A stretch of DNA of 57,060 nt, taken from NCBI GenBank assembly GCA_036897445.1, contig JAYMTL010000126.1, forward strand, positions 1 to 57,060. Reading direction: 5' to 3'. The position numbers and the translations under genes were made by a program. Shown here piece after piece: positions 48,101-57,060 of this stretch (position 1 is its first letter; every line of letters starts with the position of its first letter). This DNA is from Pelargonium tetragonum. Taxonomy: Eukaryota; Streptophyta; Magnoliopsida; Geraniales; Geraniaceae. A model generated the notes under the pieces. The model had not been told where the DNA came from. It saw nothing but the letters and a program-made list of their open reading frames with translations, and searched no databases.

Positions 48101-50120
48101 AGTATTTAACTTGCAAGTCCGATTCGAGTACATTTAACTCAAGAAGGAAAACCCTAATTCTATGCACCGCGTAGTCTGGATGCCCTAAAAAGAGCACAGG
48201 TAGAGTTTTCCTTCAATTTTATTATAAGGTCTAATTCCTGCGGATTCCTGTAATATAAGACTTCTAATATAAGACTTCTACTAAGGTTCTTGTAGAAAAG
48301 AAAAGGGATCTTTTCAAATATAGTTATAATTGAAAAAAATCCCCTTTGTTATAAATTACAGATTTACAAACGCTGGGAATAGCAAAAAAAGCTTCGCAGT
48401 ATCCAGAAGCCTAATTTTTAAGGAGGCTTGGGTTTTATTAAACGAAAATAAACCCTTCGCTCCGCGGATTATCCCCACTAAAAGTTATAAAATTTAGCAA
48501 AGTAACACAAAGAATCTAACCTTTTACTATTCAAAGAAATAAGTTTTGATGAAAAAAGTAAGTAAAGGCATAGGAGATATGATAAACTTTAATGCGAAAA
48601 AGCGGAAAAATTTCTTAGCATGTGTAAGAGCAAGACGCTCTTTTAATAGAATTTAGTGTTCCGAGTATTAAATCTACGCCACTTTCCCTTAACCTACAGG
48701 AGATTTTTCTTTTAGAGGTTACTTTCGTAGCCTTGTGTTAACAGGAGTCCCCTCGAAAAACGAAACTAGCAAGAGCCTACTCAAGTTGGTTGTAAAAGTA
48801 GAGTTTAATATTTAAAATATCGCCAATAAAAGGAAATGCCTTATAACGGGAACCCATATAATTCCTTTTTAAGGTACGTTTAAGTACCTGGTTTTTTATG
48901 GAAAATTCTATTAGAAACCCTTTTTTTAATTGCAATGACTAAGATGATAGTTATTGAATAGTTAAAGAGGAGCTTAGTGGGAGGCCCTATATCTATAAAT
49001 TTAGAAGTCCTAGTCTAGTCAAAGTTTTGTAGATCTATGAATCCGCATTTTCAAAAAAGCACATAATCATACATAAAGTTACAAATTTCTTAAAAATCCG
49101 CTTGGGAAAGGAGTCTTATAAAAACTAAACCTTTAGTAAAATTCCTTTTCTTTAGTTGTGTATCTAATAGGCTTACAATGGGAACTTAACTTATTTAAGA
49201 GGAGTCGATATGTTAAAGATTTTTGGTTTTGCATAAGCAGTCATCTGCCTTACAATTAAGTTTTATACTAGCTCGGCTTCTGGACGCAAAAGAAACCTTT
49301 AGTGTATTTGCGGGGTTACCGCTCTAGATGATCCTGCTTGCAGTTACCTTTTACTTTTCTTACTTTGTCTTTAAAATATCTAAACTAAAATAATTCACGT
49401 TTAAATAAAGAGAATCTCGTCGGGTTTCCTCCCGAAAAAGGGTTTTAAAATACTTGACCCTTTAGAAAAACTTTTCTAGGGACACCCGCAACTCTTTGTT
49501 TGAAGGATTCAGAACTGATCTGGGCAAACTCCTAATAAAGGGGGTTTCTTAGCTTTGTTTTCAAAAACCAAGGGTGCCTTACCGCCTGGCTATACTCCAT
49601 AAAATGACACTTTACTACATTGGAAAGTATACAGGAGTGATTATACCTTAATTGTTATATAAGTACTTCATTTTGAAGGGGATTCCTTTTGGATTAATTA
49701 AAATAAAAAAATGTTATGAAAATAGCAGGTAGCAAAAAGTTTTTTCCACTCAGGAGATATCTTAGTACGAGAATCATATATAAACTGTGAATAAAGCTAA
49801 GAAGTTTCGAGTTCAAAGTAATCCAAGATTTCCTAAATGATCGGTTAAAATTCAATTAATACGAAATGTTATACCACAGAGTAACAAGGTGACACCCTAT
49901 TAAACAAACTTCTTCGGAAAATACCTTAGAAGGCTAAATTGCCAGAACTCGTTATATCATATACTTTGATGATGGTGTAAAAAATTCTAGTTATTTTGAA
50001 TAGGCTTGAACCTTTGTCACGTCGGGTATGGGCTGCTTTGATTTAACCAACAGAGGAGTGTAGCGGATAGTACTTAAGTTTAATTTAACTAGAGCTTTAT
50101 TTTAAGGCAGGAAATAAGTA
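45191..50120. other. No recognisable gene
   Basis: RIP-worn. Two short plus frames (45191-45373, 45415-45615) sit in DNA of mixed RIP strength and have no motif. A small tandem duplication lies at 48251-48278. I see no RNA gene or element end in these 4.9 kb. Confidence 0.35.
48251..48278. repeat. Tandem duplication, 14-base unit, 2 copies
   Basis: taataagacttc-like unit, exactly taatataagacttc, at 48251-48264 and again at 48265-48278 with no mismatch. Confidence 0.85.
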
Positions 50121-50132
50121 TGTCTATTATAG

Positions 50133-50315
50133 GTGATTCATTCGGCACTTATACTTAGTATAATGAACATGTTGTTGATAAGGGGGAACTTTATACGAGG
50201 TCTGCCGATATACTCAATTTTAGTACACTTCCAAAGCTCTTATAGAATATCCCAGGGACTCCAAGGATTCCATAATATATGGATAATGAAGGGTTCCCTC
50301 CAGATAAGCAGATAA
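50133..50315 (+). pseudogene. 60-codon open frame in a spared patch, unknown
   Basis: Opens with GTG; internal ATGs follow at codon 11 and codon 13. It keeps seven codons of the CAN and TGG type that RIP tends to remove, and lines 50161-50281 have near-equal CpA+TpG and ApC+GpT. The N-terminal third is hydrophobic (I-L-S-I-M-N-M-L-L-I), too short and uneven to be called a signal. No family recognised. Confidence 0.17.
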
Positions 50316-52096
50316 GAACAAGGAACCTTAACAACCGGTGAATATACAATGGTAAGAATAAGACTCCTTTTTGTTTTGTATTGTTTTCACATAATACGGA
50401 GTTTAAAAACCTCTTGTAAAAATCTCACTTGAGTAGAACAAAAAACAAGGACTCCTCTTTCACAAGAGAAACTCGTGAATGAAATGCACTCTTAAATAGA
50501 AGGATCAAAATAGCAGGAGATAAGGGCTCTAAGCTATAAAAAGACTTATAAGTAACTAATTCAATGAAAAACCATAGTGAAAGGGCACTGCATACCACAA
50601 GCAAAGTATATCGTAATTAACTGCACGACAACTAGTAGAACAAGTATATTCCTTAAACTTTAAGAACGCAAAAGAATAGCTAGGAAATAAAGTGTGAATT
50701 GTAAGGAAGATTTTATTAGGGCCTATTCATGGGGAATGCCACTAAGTTACTTACGAAGCTAACTTGGATCTAAGAAACTGAAATTGAACTAATTGGGTCA
50801 CACTGAATACAACCTAGAAACATAAAATCAAGAATAAGGCAAGTAAGCTAGAACTAGAAAGATCTTATGGGAGAATTTTCCCTATAGGACTTCTTCCTCA
50901 CTCTAACCGGGGTATTTAGAAGAGTACTGTGAGCCCTCTGTTTCACTAAACCAACAAACCCTGCCTGTACTTACACATAGAGCAAAAGAAGCTCAAAAAT
51001 TTTGACTTTTCCCTTTTATACGGCTAGGATTTGCCTTACAATAACTCGAAATATTCAACTCTACCTCCAAAGCATCAAGAAAATCAAGGAAATCTAAGGT
51101 TTAATTACATGGAACTCTTTTTCTAATTACCGGAATTCTACTTCTATTAAAGTAAAGCTTCCTGAAAAGGGGCATTAATTGCAGTACACAAAGGCAAGGA
51201 CCAACCCCACCGCCATGTAAGGGGCTTCCAGATACCCTATAATAAATCCCTTAATATGCTCGTTATACTAAAATCTACGATTAGTATATTTCTTGATCAA
51301 CGAAAAATACTACCTAAAGTTCTACTCTACTTTATTAGTATACAGCCCCTAATCAGGACCTTAAAGCCGGAATTTGAGTACTAAACTCCTCGGGAAACTC
51401 CCTATTATATTATATACATTTTAAAAGCTCATGTTAAGTTAAGCAGTTCCGGCAATTTTTAAACGCTAACTTAGCTATAAGAATTCCGGGGGAGCCCTTG
51501 ATTAAAAGTTACGAAACAGAACCCTAAGCTACTAGCCTCTTGGTTTTTTACTATAAAGAAAATCAGGTAATCTAAAAAAGGATCTCTATCTAAAGCCCTT
51601 TACTGCGAAATGAGCCCCTTTTCTTTATTGAACTGTCAAGGAATTCTAGAAGAAATCCGCACCGCAATGTAAAATCCTAATGACTCTAAAAGCAAAGAAC
51701 AAAGAAAAACTAAACTTGTTTACCCTTTTTATTTTATTAAAACCTTCAAAAACTCTCGAATCTCAAAAAGGGACAAGAGCGGATTTACTACTTGATTTTT
51801 TGTATGTCTGAATTCGCATTTCCCAGGGATTTTGGAGGAGGCTCGCGGCTTAGAGGGGAAAATACATTGAAGCAGGGCCCTCTTAAAGTTAAAGGCTCGG
51901 TAGAAAATTAACTCCGTTTTGTCTCAGGTAATTCTAAGTAATCGAGGTAGTAAAGAAGGTTGCCCTTATTAATTAAAGCTTCTCCAGGGCTCCTTGTTAA
52001 ATCAGAAACTGCTACTAAACTCAATTTTACGTTTTAGAATTACGAAAACTGAAGAAATTGGATGCCCAAAAAGTTCAAAAGTAGAGGCTGTTGACT

Positions 52097-52110
52097 TTAT
52101 AGCTTATAGC
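52097..52110. repeat. Tandem duplication, 7-base unit, 2 copies
   Basis: ttatagc twice in direct succession; short enough to be chance. Confidence 0.6.
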
Positions 52111-52610
52111 TTAAAATAGATGCAAAAATTCTTCCAAAGTTATGCGTACTGGCCGAATAAAATAAAGGAGCCTTTGCTTTAAGAATACCCAGTTAGGAAA
52201 GCTCCGCATTTAAAATCAAAGGTGCCCTGTTAAAGGGTATAATGTGTATAAACTTAGAATAGGCCTAACCCCTAGGGATTTCGGGGCATTTTTCTGACGT
52301 ATAACAACGAAATTTCTAATACTTAAGGAAGAGTTTCTTGTCTCAGGAATGCTTTATGGTACTAAAAAGATTTGCTAATAAAACCCTTTTAAGTACCTTT
52401 TGAACTGCAATTCCGTACCTAAAAAAGGGATTGCCTTCTTTATAACTTCCGAGAAAAGCTCACTTGAACTAACCTACACTATATACTCTTTTTTGGAACC
52501 GCATCTTTTCAAGAAGGCTTCCTGATCTGATCCTCATTTTTCTTTTTCGTGTTATCTATATCAAATCAAGTGGAATTTGGTTCTCTAATCCAAGATTTCC
52601 AGTAAAACGC

Positions 52611-52628
52611 TTTAATCTATTTAATCTA
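52611..52628. repeat. Tandem duplication, 9-base unit, 2 copies
   Basis: tttaatcta twice in direct succession, close in sequence to the 10-base duplication at 31996. Confidence 0.75.
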
Positions 52629-53639
52629 TGAGTACCCTGCAGCTATCGTGCCTTACTATTTTACTTATGGGGTTTCATAACAAAAAAACTACCTTACTTC
52701 TACTTCTAAATTTGCATAAGGATACCCGCTTGGGTTACAACTATAGGGCAGAATTTATTGATTTGACTTTATTTTAACCCACTCTTGGTACAGCTTTCCT
52801 GGAGTAAATCTATATATAGAAAAATGCCTAGGGACCCCCTTTATCGGACTCGCTTAAGTGAAAACTATCGCCAATATCCCTCTCTTTACGGGGGCTCTCT
52901 AGCCTTATACAAAGCGTTTCCTCAACGTAGTAAGCTTTTTGTTCGAAATAGTAAAGACTAAATGCCCTTTCAACTACACTCTAAATATATGAAGTTCCAT
53001 AAATATTATAGCCAAAGCCTAGGACCCATTAAAATAAAAAACTAGACACTCTAATGAGTAACTGATCTATTTCCGGACTAGTAGGTATTCAATCGAGTTC
53101 TCCTTTGTTCGCGTAGCTTCTATAGAAAGGAAATGCCCAGGAAGAATGGATAGGAGTCCTTCCCACCTTAAAGCAAAGCTAGTTTAGAAGTTTTTCCTTA
53201 GAAAGATTTCACTATACATAGGAACATTAGGTACTCCCGAGTCAAAGTAGGGTATCCATAAGTAAGAAATGAATACCTCTCAACTGGTCAACAAGTAGTA
53301 CTAGAGGTCTGGTACATAGCATGGATAACGTTTTCCTTACTTGCCTTACGATACAAGATTTAACTAGGTTAAAAGTTTAGAACAGGCGGTGCTAACCCCG
53401 TAAAATGAAGAGTATTTAGTAGCTTCAATCTCTTGCAGGACTGATCTTGAGATAGAAATTTCTGGACTAGTTTGCCTAGGAGTCATCGAGTTAGAGACTT
53501 CTACTCCATTTTATTAGCGTCTTCTAATTAGATAATTAGAAAACCAACTTATACCTTCCTAAGAGAGTCACTACACGAACAAAAAGCCCTTTATTTGTTA
53601 CCCTTGAGTATCCCCCTTAGAATCACTCTACCCATCTAT

Positions 53640-53810
53640 AACGTTATTACTCTTCCGTTCCTCCCGCGTTAAAATACCTATAGCTTTCTTAATTGCATTA
53701 CCTTACTCTACACCCTAACTTTCTTAGGAGATATGCCTTTCCTAGGAGTCCTCTTGTTGCAGCCGGTACTCCTCTTATAGGTATTCCCTTAACTTAGTCT
53801 CTATTTACTG
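53640..53810 (-). repeat. Basic-tail repeat family, copy 16
   Basis: In one minus-strand frame it reads K-R-S-T-G then K-R-T-P-R-K-G-I-S-P-K-K. In a neighbouring frame, further on, it reads K-K-A-I-G-I-L-T-R-E-E-R-K-S. These correspond to the S-T-P-K-K and G-x-I-A-L-x-x-E-E-R blocks of copy 12. The nucleotide alignment with copy 10 supports common descent. It is the only clear copy right of 38 kb. Confidence 0.43.
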
Positions 53811-53819
53811 TCCTACATT

Positions 53820-56660
53820 ACATTATTAACAGAACACGAGGTAATGTATATTATAGATAGTCTAGTAAAAAAAGTAAACAATTTAAGATTGCTTGTATCC
53901 CGTTAAAACCGACACTCAAAGTTAGGAAAACCCCATAGGAGATGCCTACCTTTAGTACTTTTTAGTTAAGCTCTAAGTTAGAGAACTTTGAAATGTGAGA
54001 TACACTTTAAAATTTATACACGGATAAGTAAGTAAGTTGCCTTTATTCTCATCGTTGAATCAAAAATTATCCCATATACCTTTAGCTAACAATTTGCGTG
54101 CTTCAAAGTTTTTGAATGCCAAAATGTCGTATATTAAGAGAAGACGTCCGGTTTTAATATACCTTTAAAGTACCTCACCATATAGTAGTAAACTTTTACG
54201 ATATAAACCCCTAAGTAAAAGAATTATCACAATACAGGGAGCCCCTTTGTTAATACAAGGGATTTGCTTCAAAAGGGAAACTTCCTTTAAATAGGGGCAG
54301 CTCGAGATACAAAACTATAAGGAATTCCTGCTTGCAGGGTAAGCTAAAATTTGTATCCGTCAGTCAAATTTCATTGAGGGATTCTTCAAAAAGAGAGGGT
54401 AAGGGCTTTGATTGATGTGCATATGGACTCTTTTTGACTGAGATGCTCTAAATTCCTGTAGATACCCGCCGATATGCCACCAATTTAGATTAGAATTTTA
54501 TGTATTATTAAATAGGATTTTTCCTCCTAATATAATAGGCGTATTCCTGAACTTCCTCTAATAGCTAGTGCTTTCACGAAGTTGAAATAGAGTTATAAAA
54601 AACTTAAAGAGGGTAGGGTCTCGTACTGAACAAAAGATAAATTACTCAAGTATTTTCACGGGTATGGGTAGTATATAATAAAAAAAATCTAAAAAAATGT
54701 GGATAGACCTTTTTTTTCTTCCGTTGCCACTCGAAATAAAAATGATCCTGTGAATTATGTGCTCCTATGAATGACACAACAAGTATTTCTAATTGACATG
54801 TAAAGCAAAGTAAATTAAGAGGAATTAAAACTGATAAAAGGTTCTTGTAATTTGCTACCCTTAATTATTTTGAAAATCCGGGGCTTCCCCCTTTTGTTTT
54901 TCAAAGAGTAACTCCCTCAGCTTAGAGAAGGTAAAAGTCTCAACTAAGTACTACTAACTTTAAATCAATATTAAACCCCACGAAGCAAAACAAAAATGAG
55001 GAGTATTTGTCAGAGTTTGGTATACTCTAAATTCTTCACTTCTTACAAGTCCTAGTCATAAAAGTATAAGTTAATCTGAAAATCCCAAAACACGCATAGT
55101 TTCGTTTTTCCTAAGTTAAGTGGGCTTCAAAAAGAAGTTTATTTACAGAGTTAGTTATCAATCTCTAGGTTTTACATAAATTATTAGGCCTTGTACTTAG
55201 ATTATCTTTCTTTTTTCTCAGTCTCAGAGTATGCTAACTGCCAAAACTACTTAATTATATACCTTTTAATTAATCCAAATAGGGTTTCGGAGAAAAAAGT
55301 TTACTTCAGTCATTTTTCAAATAGAAAGATACTTAGAGTTTATACGAAGTTGAGCATTTTCTAGTAAATATTTTTGGAAATATAACGCAACCCTTAGAAA
55401 CATATTGGTGTAGAGAATCCCTGAGAGATACCGTACTTCATAGATTTTTTGTGTACTTACCAGACTTTAAAATTGTTTAGAACTTTCCCGGTCTTTTCTT
55501 AAACTTAAAGAGGCTGACTAATAGAATTTTTCTGCTTTTGGTGAAGCTGGGGGACCCTGTTTTGAGTTCTAACTTAGAAGTAGTAATCTCCTAAATTTGT
55601 TTCAGCCGAAATACTTACATTGCTTGTGTGAGACCTAGAAGCCCTTCCCCAAATAGAGTGAAACCTGGGTCTTTCCAAGGCAGCTTTTTGATTTTTGAGG
55701 AGATATAGAGAGCGGGTCAGATATAAGGCAACTCTATACTATACTCAAATTTATACAGGTTTTCTCTATTTCTATTTAAACGCTTAGGCGACTCTTGTGG
55801 TAGTGGTGCGAATTTTCAATTCTTTTGTACTTTTCTTGTACTAAGGCTGGGTTTCCAGGCGGTATTGATGTAAAGGATGCGTCTCAAATGTTAAAATTGC
55901 TTTAACAAAATTGTTTGGTGCTAACATATAAGTTTAATTTAGAGCATACCCTTTGGGCGGAGTACTTTCATTTCAAAGAAAGGGATTTCTGGCAAAAAGA
56001 AAAGTGCAGGAATAAATTTGATTGAGACTTGGTAAAGTCTAGGCTTTTCCTACTTATTAGCTTATAAGGACTTTTTAGTCAAAAACTTGTGAATATAGAA
56101 AAAGACGAGAGTTTCTCTAGTTTAGCTTGCTTTATAAGTTATCCTATTTGCTTTTATAGCGGTTTCTATACTAAGCTGGGCTATTATTCGGTCAAGAGAA
56201 GCCCTTTTCTTAATAGGACCCTATACGGGTGAGTTCTCTACTGAGTTAGATCCACTCACGTATTATTACTATAAAATTCTTATCTTTTTTGTATTTGTAT
56301 TAGAATACAATAGAACAGCCCCTCCTAAACTGGATAAGGGTATTTTAAGATATAGAAATCCTTAGCACGGATAAGTTTTAATTTATGCTTTTGCTCCTAA
56401 GCAGAGTAGTAACCTCAGTTTCTTTTTGATACTAGGTTATCCTTTTTTAATAACCCTTAACAAAACTGTATGCAAGAATTTAAGCAATAGAATGCTCTAC
56501 GGAATAAAGGGATGTACTTCATTTACTCTTAATGTTACATTACAAAAGTATAGAAACATTCTCTAAAGTTTACAGGGTTTTTAGGTATCCTATTATGAAC
56601 TTATGAAATGTTATTTTTTAAGTGCAATTCCTGTATTATACAATCTAAAGACGAAGCTCA
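53820..56660. other. No recognisable gene
   Basis: RIP-worn DNA; no open frame over 60 codons and no motif seen. Confidence 0.4.
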
Positions 56661-56663
56661 TAG

Positions 56664-56942
56664 CTACAAGGAAAACCCCTATATATAATAAAATCCTTAA
56701 AAGTAAGTTTTTCAGTACCTGTATCTGTGTGTATTAAACTTAAAAGTTTCGAGAATTTGAAGTTCAAAGCTTTTAGTACATGTTATTTAGGAATCCAAAA
56801 TCTTCCGGGTGCTGAACTGCTAAAAAAGGATATTGCAGTAATTGGGGTTAATAAGAATTCCTTTGATAGAAAGAAATTTCTTTATTATCTAGAAACTATA
56901 CCTAGCCGGTATAGCATAGCTTGGATAGTTCTGGACAAATGA
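56664..56942 (+). pseudogene. Open frame of 92 codons in a spared patch, unknown
   Basis: The frame is open from 56664 and ends in TGA at 56942. Within it GTG at 56727 could start 71 codons; no ATG exists in frame. Residues are mixed, with Lys-rich and aromatic parts (F-L-Y-Y-L near the end) and several Gln, Cys and Trp codons. Lines 56761-56881 have more CpA+TpG than the background. It could be an internal exon that continues beyond splice sites, or a fragment. I recognise no family. Confidence 0.2.
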
Positions 56943-56944
56943 CA

Positions 56945-57060
56945 ACAAAAATTTAAGTAGTAGACCCGAAGTCATTTCAACATTAGTGACACAGGTTCAA
57001 GTCCATTAGCTAGGAAACCCCTAACATTATACCAAAAAGTCTTCTATTAACTGGGTAAAC
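56945..57060. other. Right edge, no gene
   Basis: CpA-rich compared with most of the window (line 56941). A GGTTCAAGTCC word at 56993-57003 resembles a tRNA box B, but no box A stands at the right distance. Confidence 0.35.

Larger units (their letters stand above)
50340..53630. other. No recognisable gene
   Basis: RIP-worn, no frame over 60 codons. It contains two micro-duplications (52097-52110, 52611-52628). Confidence 0.4.
1..57060. repeat. RIP-worn AT-rich repeat block (whole window)
   Basis: Seen: A+T is roughly 65%, TpA strongly exceeds ApT, and CpA and TpG are depleted. Ten sample lines (starting 3901, 10021, 20041, 22681, 23461, 25501, 30001, 40021, 50041, 55021) sum to about 70 TpA, 42 ApT, 41 CpA+TpG and 75 ApC+GpT. 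Known: excess TpA with loss of CpA/TpG is the hallmark of repeat-induced point mutation, which acts on duplicated DNA in many ascomycetes. Reading frames are broken about as often as in random DNA of this composition, and no frame passes 102 codons. Inference: the block is mostly old mutated transposon DNA of a filamentous ascomycete. A mutation-biased organelle genome is the main alternative, but it would be expected to carry recognisable genes over 57 kb. The fungal call is fairly sure; the species is unknown. Confidence 0.72.

Noticed and set aside
1-57060. Plant, algal or protist organelle genome
   Set aside because: No organelle protein, rRNA or tRNA gene could be found in 57 kb, and the TpA/CpA skew is explained better by RIP.
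1-57060. Alternative genetic code in which TAA/TAG are sense
   Set aside because: TGA alone is about as frequent as expected by chance, and I see no long frames bounded only by TGA with conserved protein content.
1-57060. CRISPR arrays, telomere repeats, bacterial operons
   Set aside because: No regularly spaced repeats, no TTAGGG arrays, and no ribosome-binding-site-led gene series were seen.

Overview
Organism and nature of the window. This looks like an AT-rich, gene-poor block of a filamentous ascomycete nuclear genome that has been through repeat-induced point mutation (RIP). No open frame exceeds 102 codons on either strand in 57 kb, about what random DNA of this composition would give. 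The decisive signal is in the dinucleotides. In ten 60-base lines counted by eye across the window I find about 70 TpA against 42 ApT, and about 41 CpA+TpG against 75 ApC+GpT. These give a product index near 1.7 and a substrate index near 0.55, both far inside the range known for RIP. CpA-to-TpA change also explains why TAA and TAG are everywhere and why the remaining C and G sit in CC, CT, GG and AG words. The fungal assignment is inference from this signature; no marker gene is present.

Layout. Most of 1-57060 is unrecognisable RIP-worn repeat DNA. Within it I see a dispersed family of at least a dozen related fragments, mainly between 1 and 38 kb plus one at 53.7 kb, on both strands. In the purine-rich reading direction they share a Lys/Arg/Ser-rich peptide with the motifs A-R-G-N, S-T-P-x-K-K and K-x-G-x-I-A-L. 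Several are preceded on their N-terminal side by a TA-rich tract. They read like the basic tail of a transposable-element protein. Pairs are arranged tail-to-tail at 4.47-4.87 kb and head-to-head at 37.3-37.9 kb. A separate 72-base direct repeat (93% identical, 29742 and 31319) frames one copy.

Softer spots. RIP is not uniform. A 2-kb stretch (about 21.65-23.7 kb) and smaller patches (16.44-16.67, 33.42-33.95, 42.24-42.50, 50.13-50.34, 56.72-56.95 kb) keep normal CpA/TpG levels. The 33.4-kb patch holds two adjacent plus-strand reading frames that a GT-AG intron would join in phase, making it the best candidate for a real small gene. None of these proteins is recognised.

How the parts work together. 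I see no operon, pathway or functional system. The most economical reading is a graveyard of mutated transposon copies into which less-mutated or younger fragments are set, with a few later perfect micro-duplications. No rRNA, telomere array, CRISPR array, convincing tRNA or intact mobile element was found.
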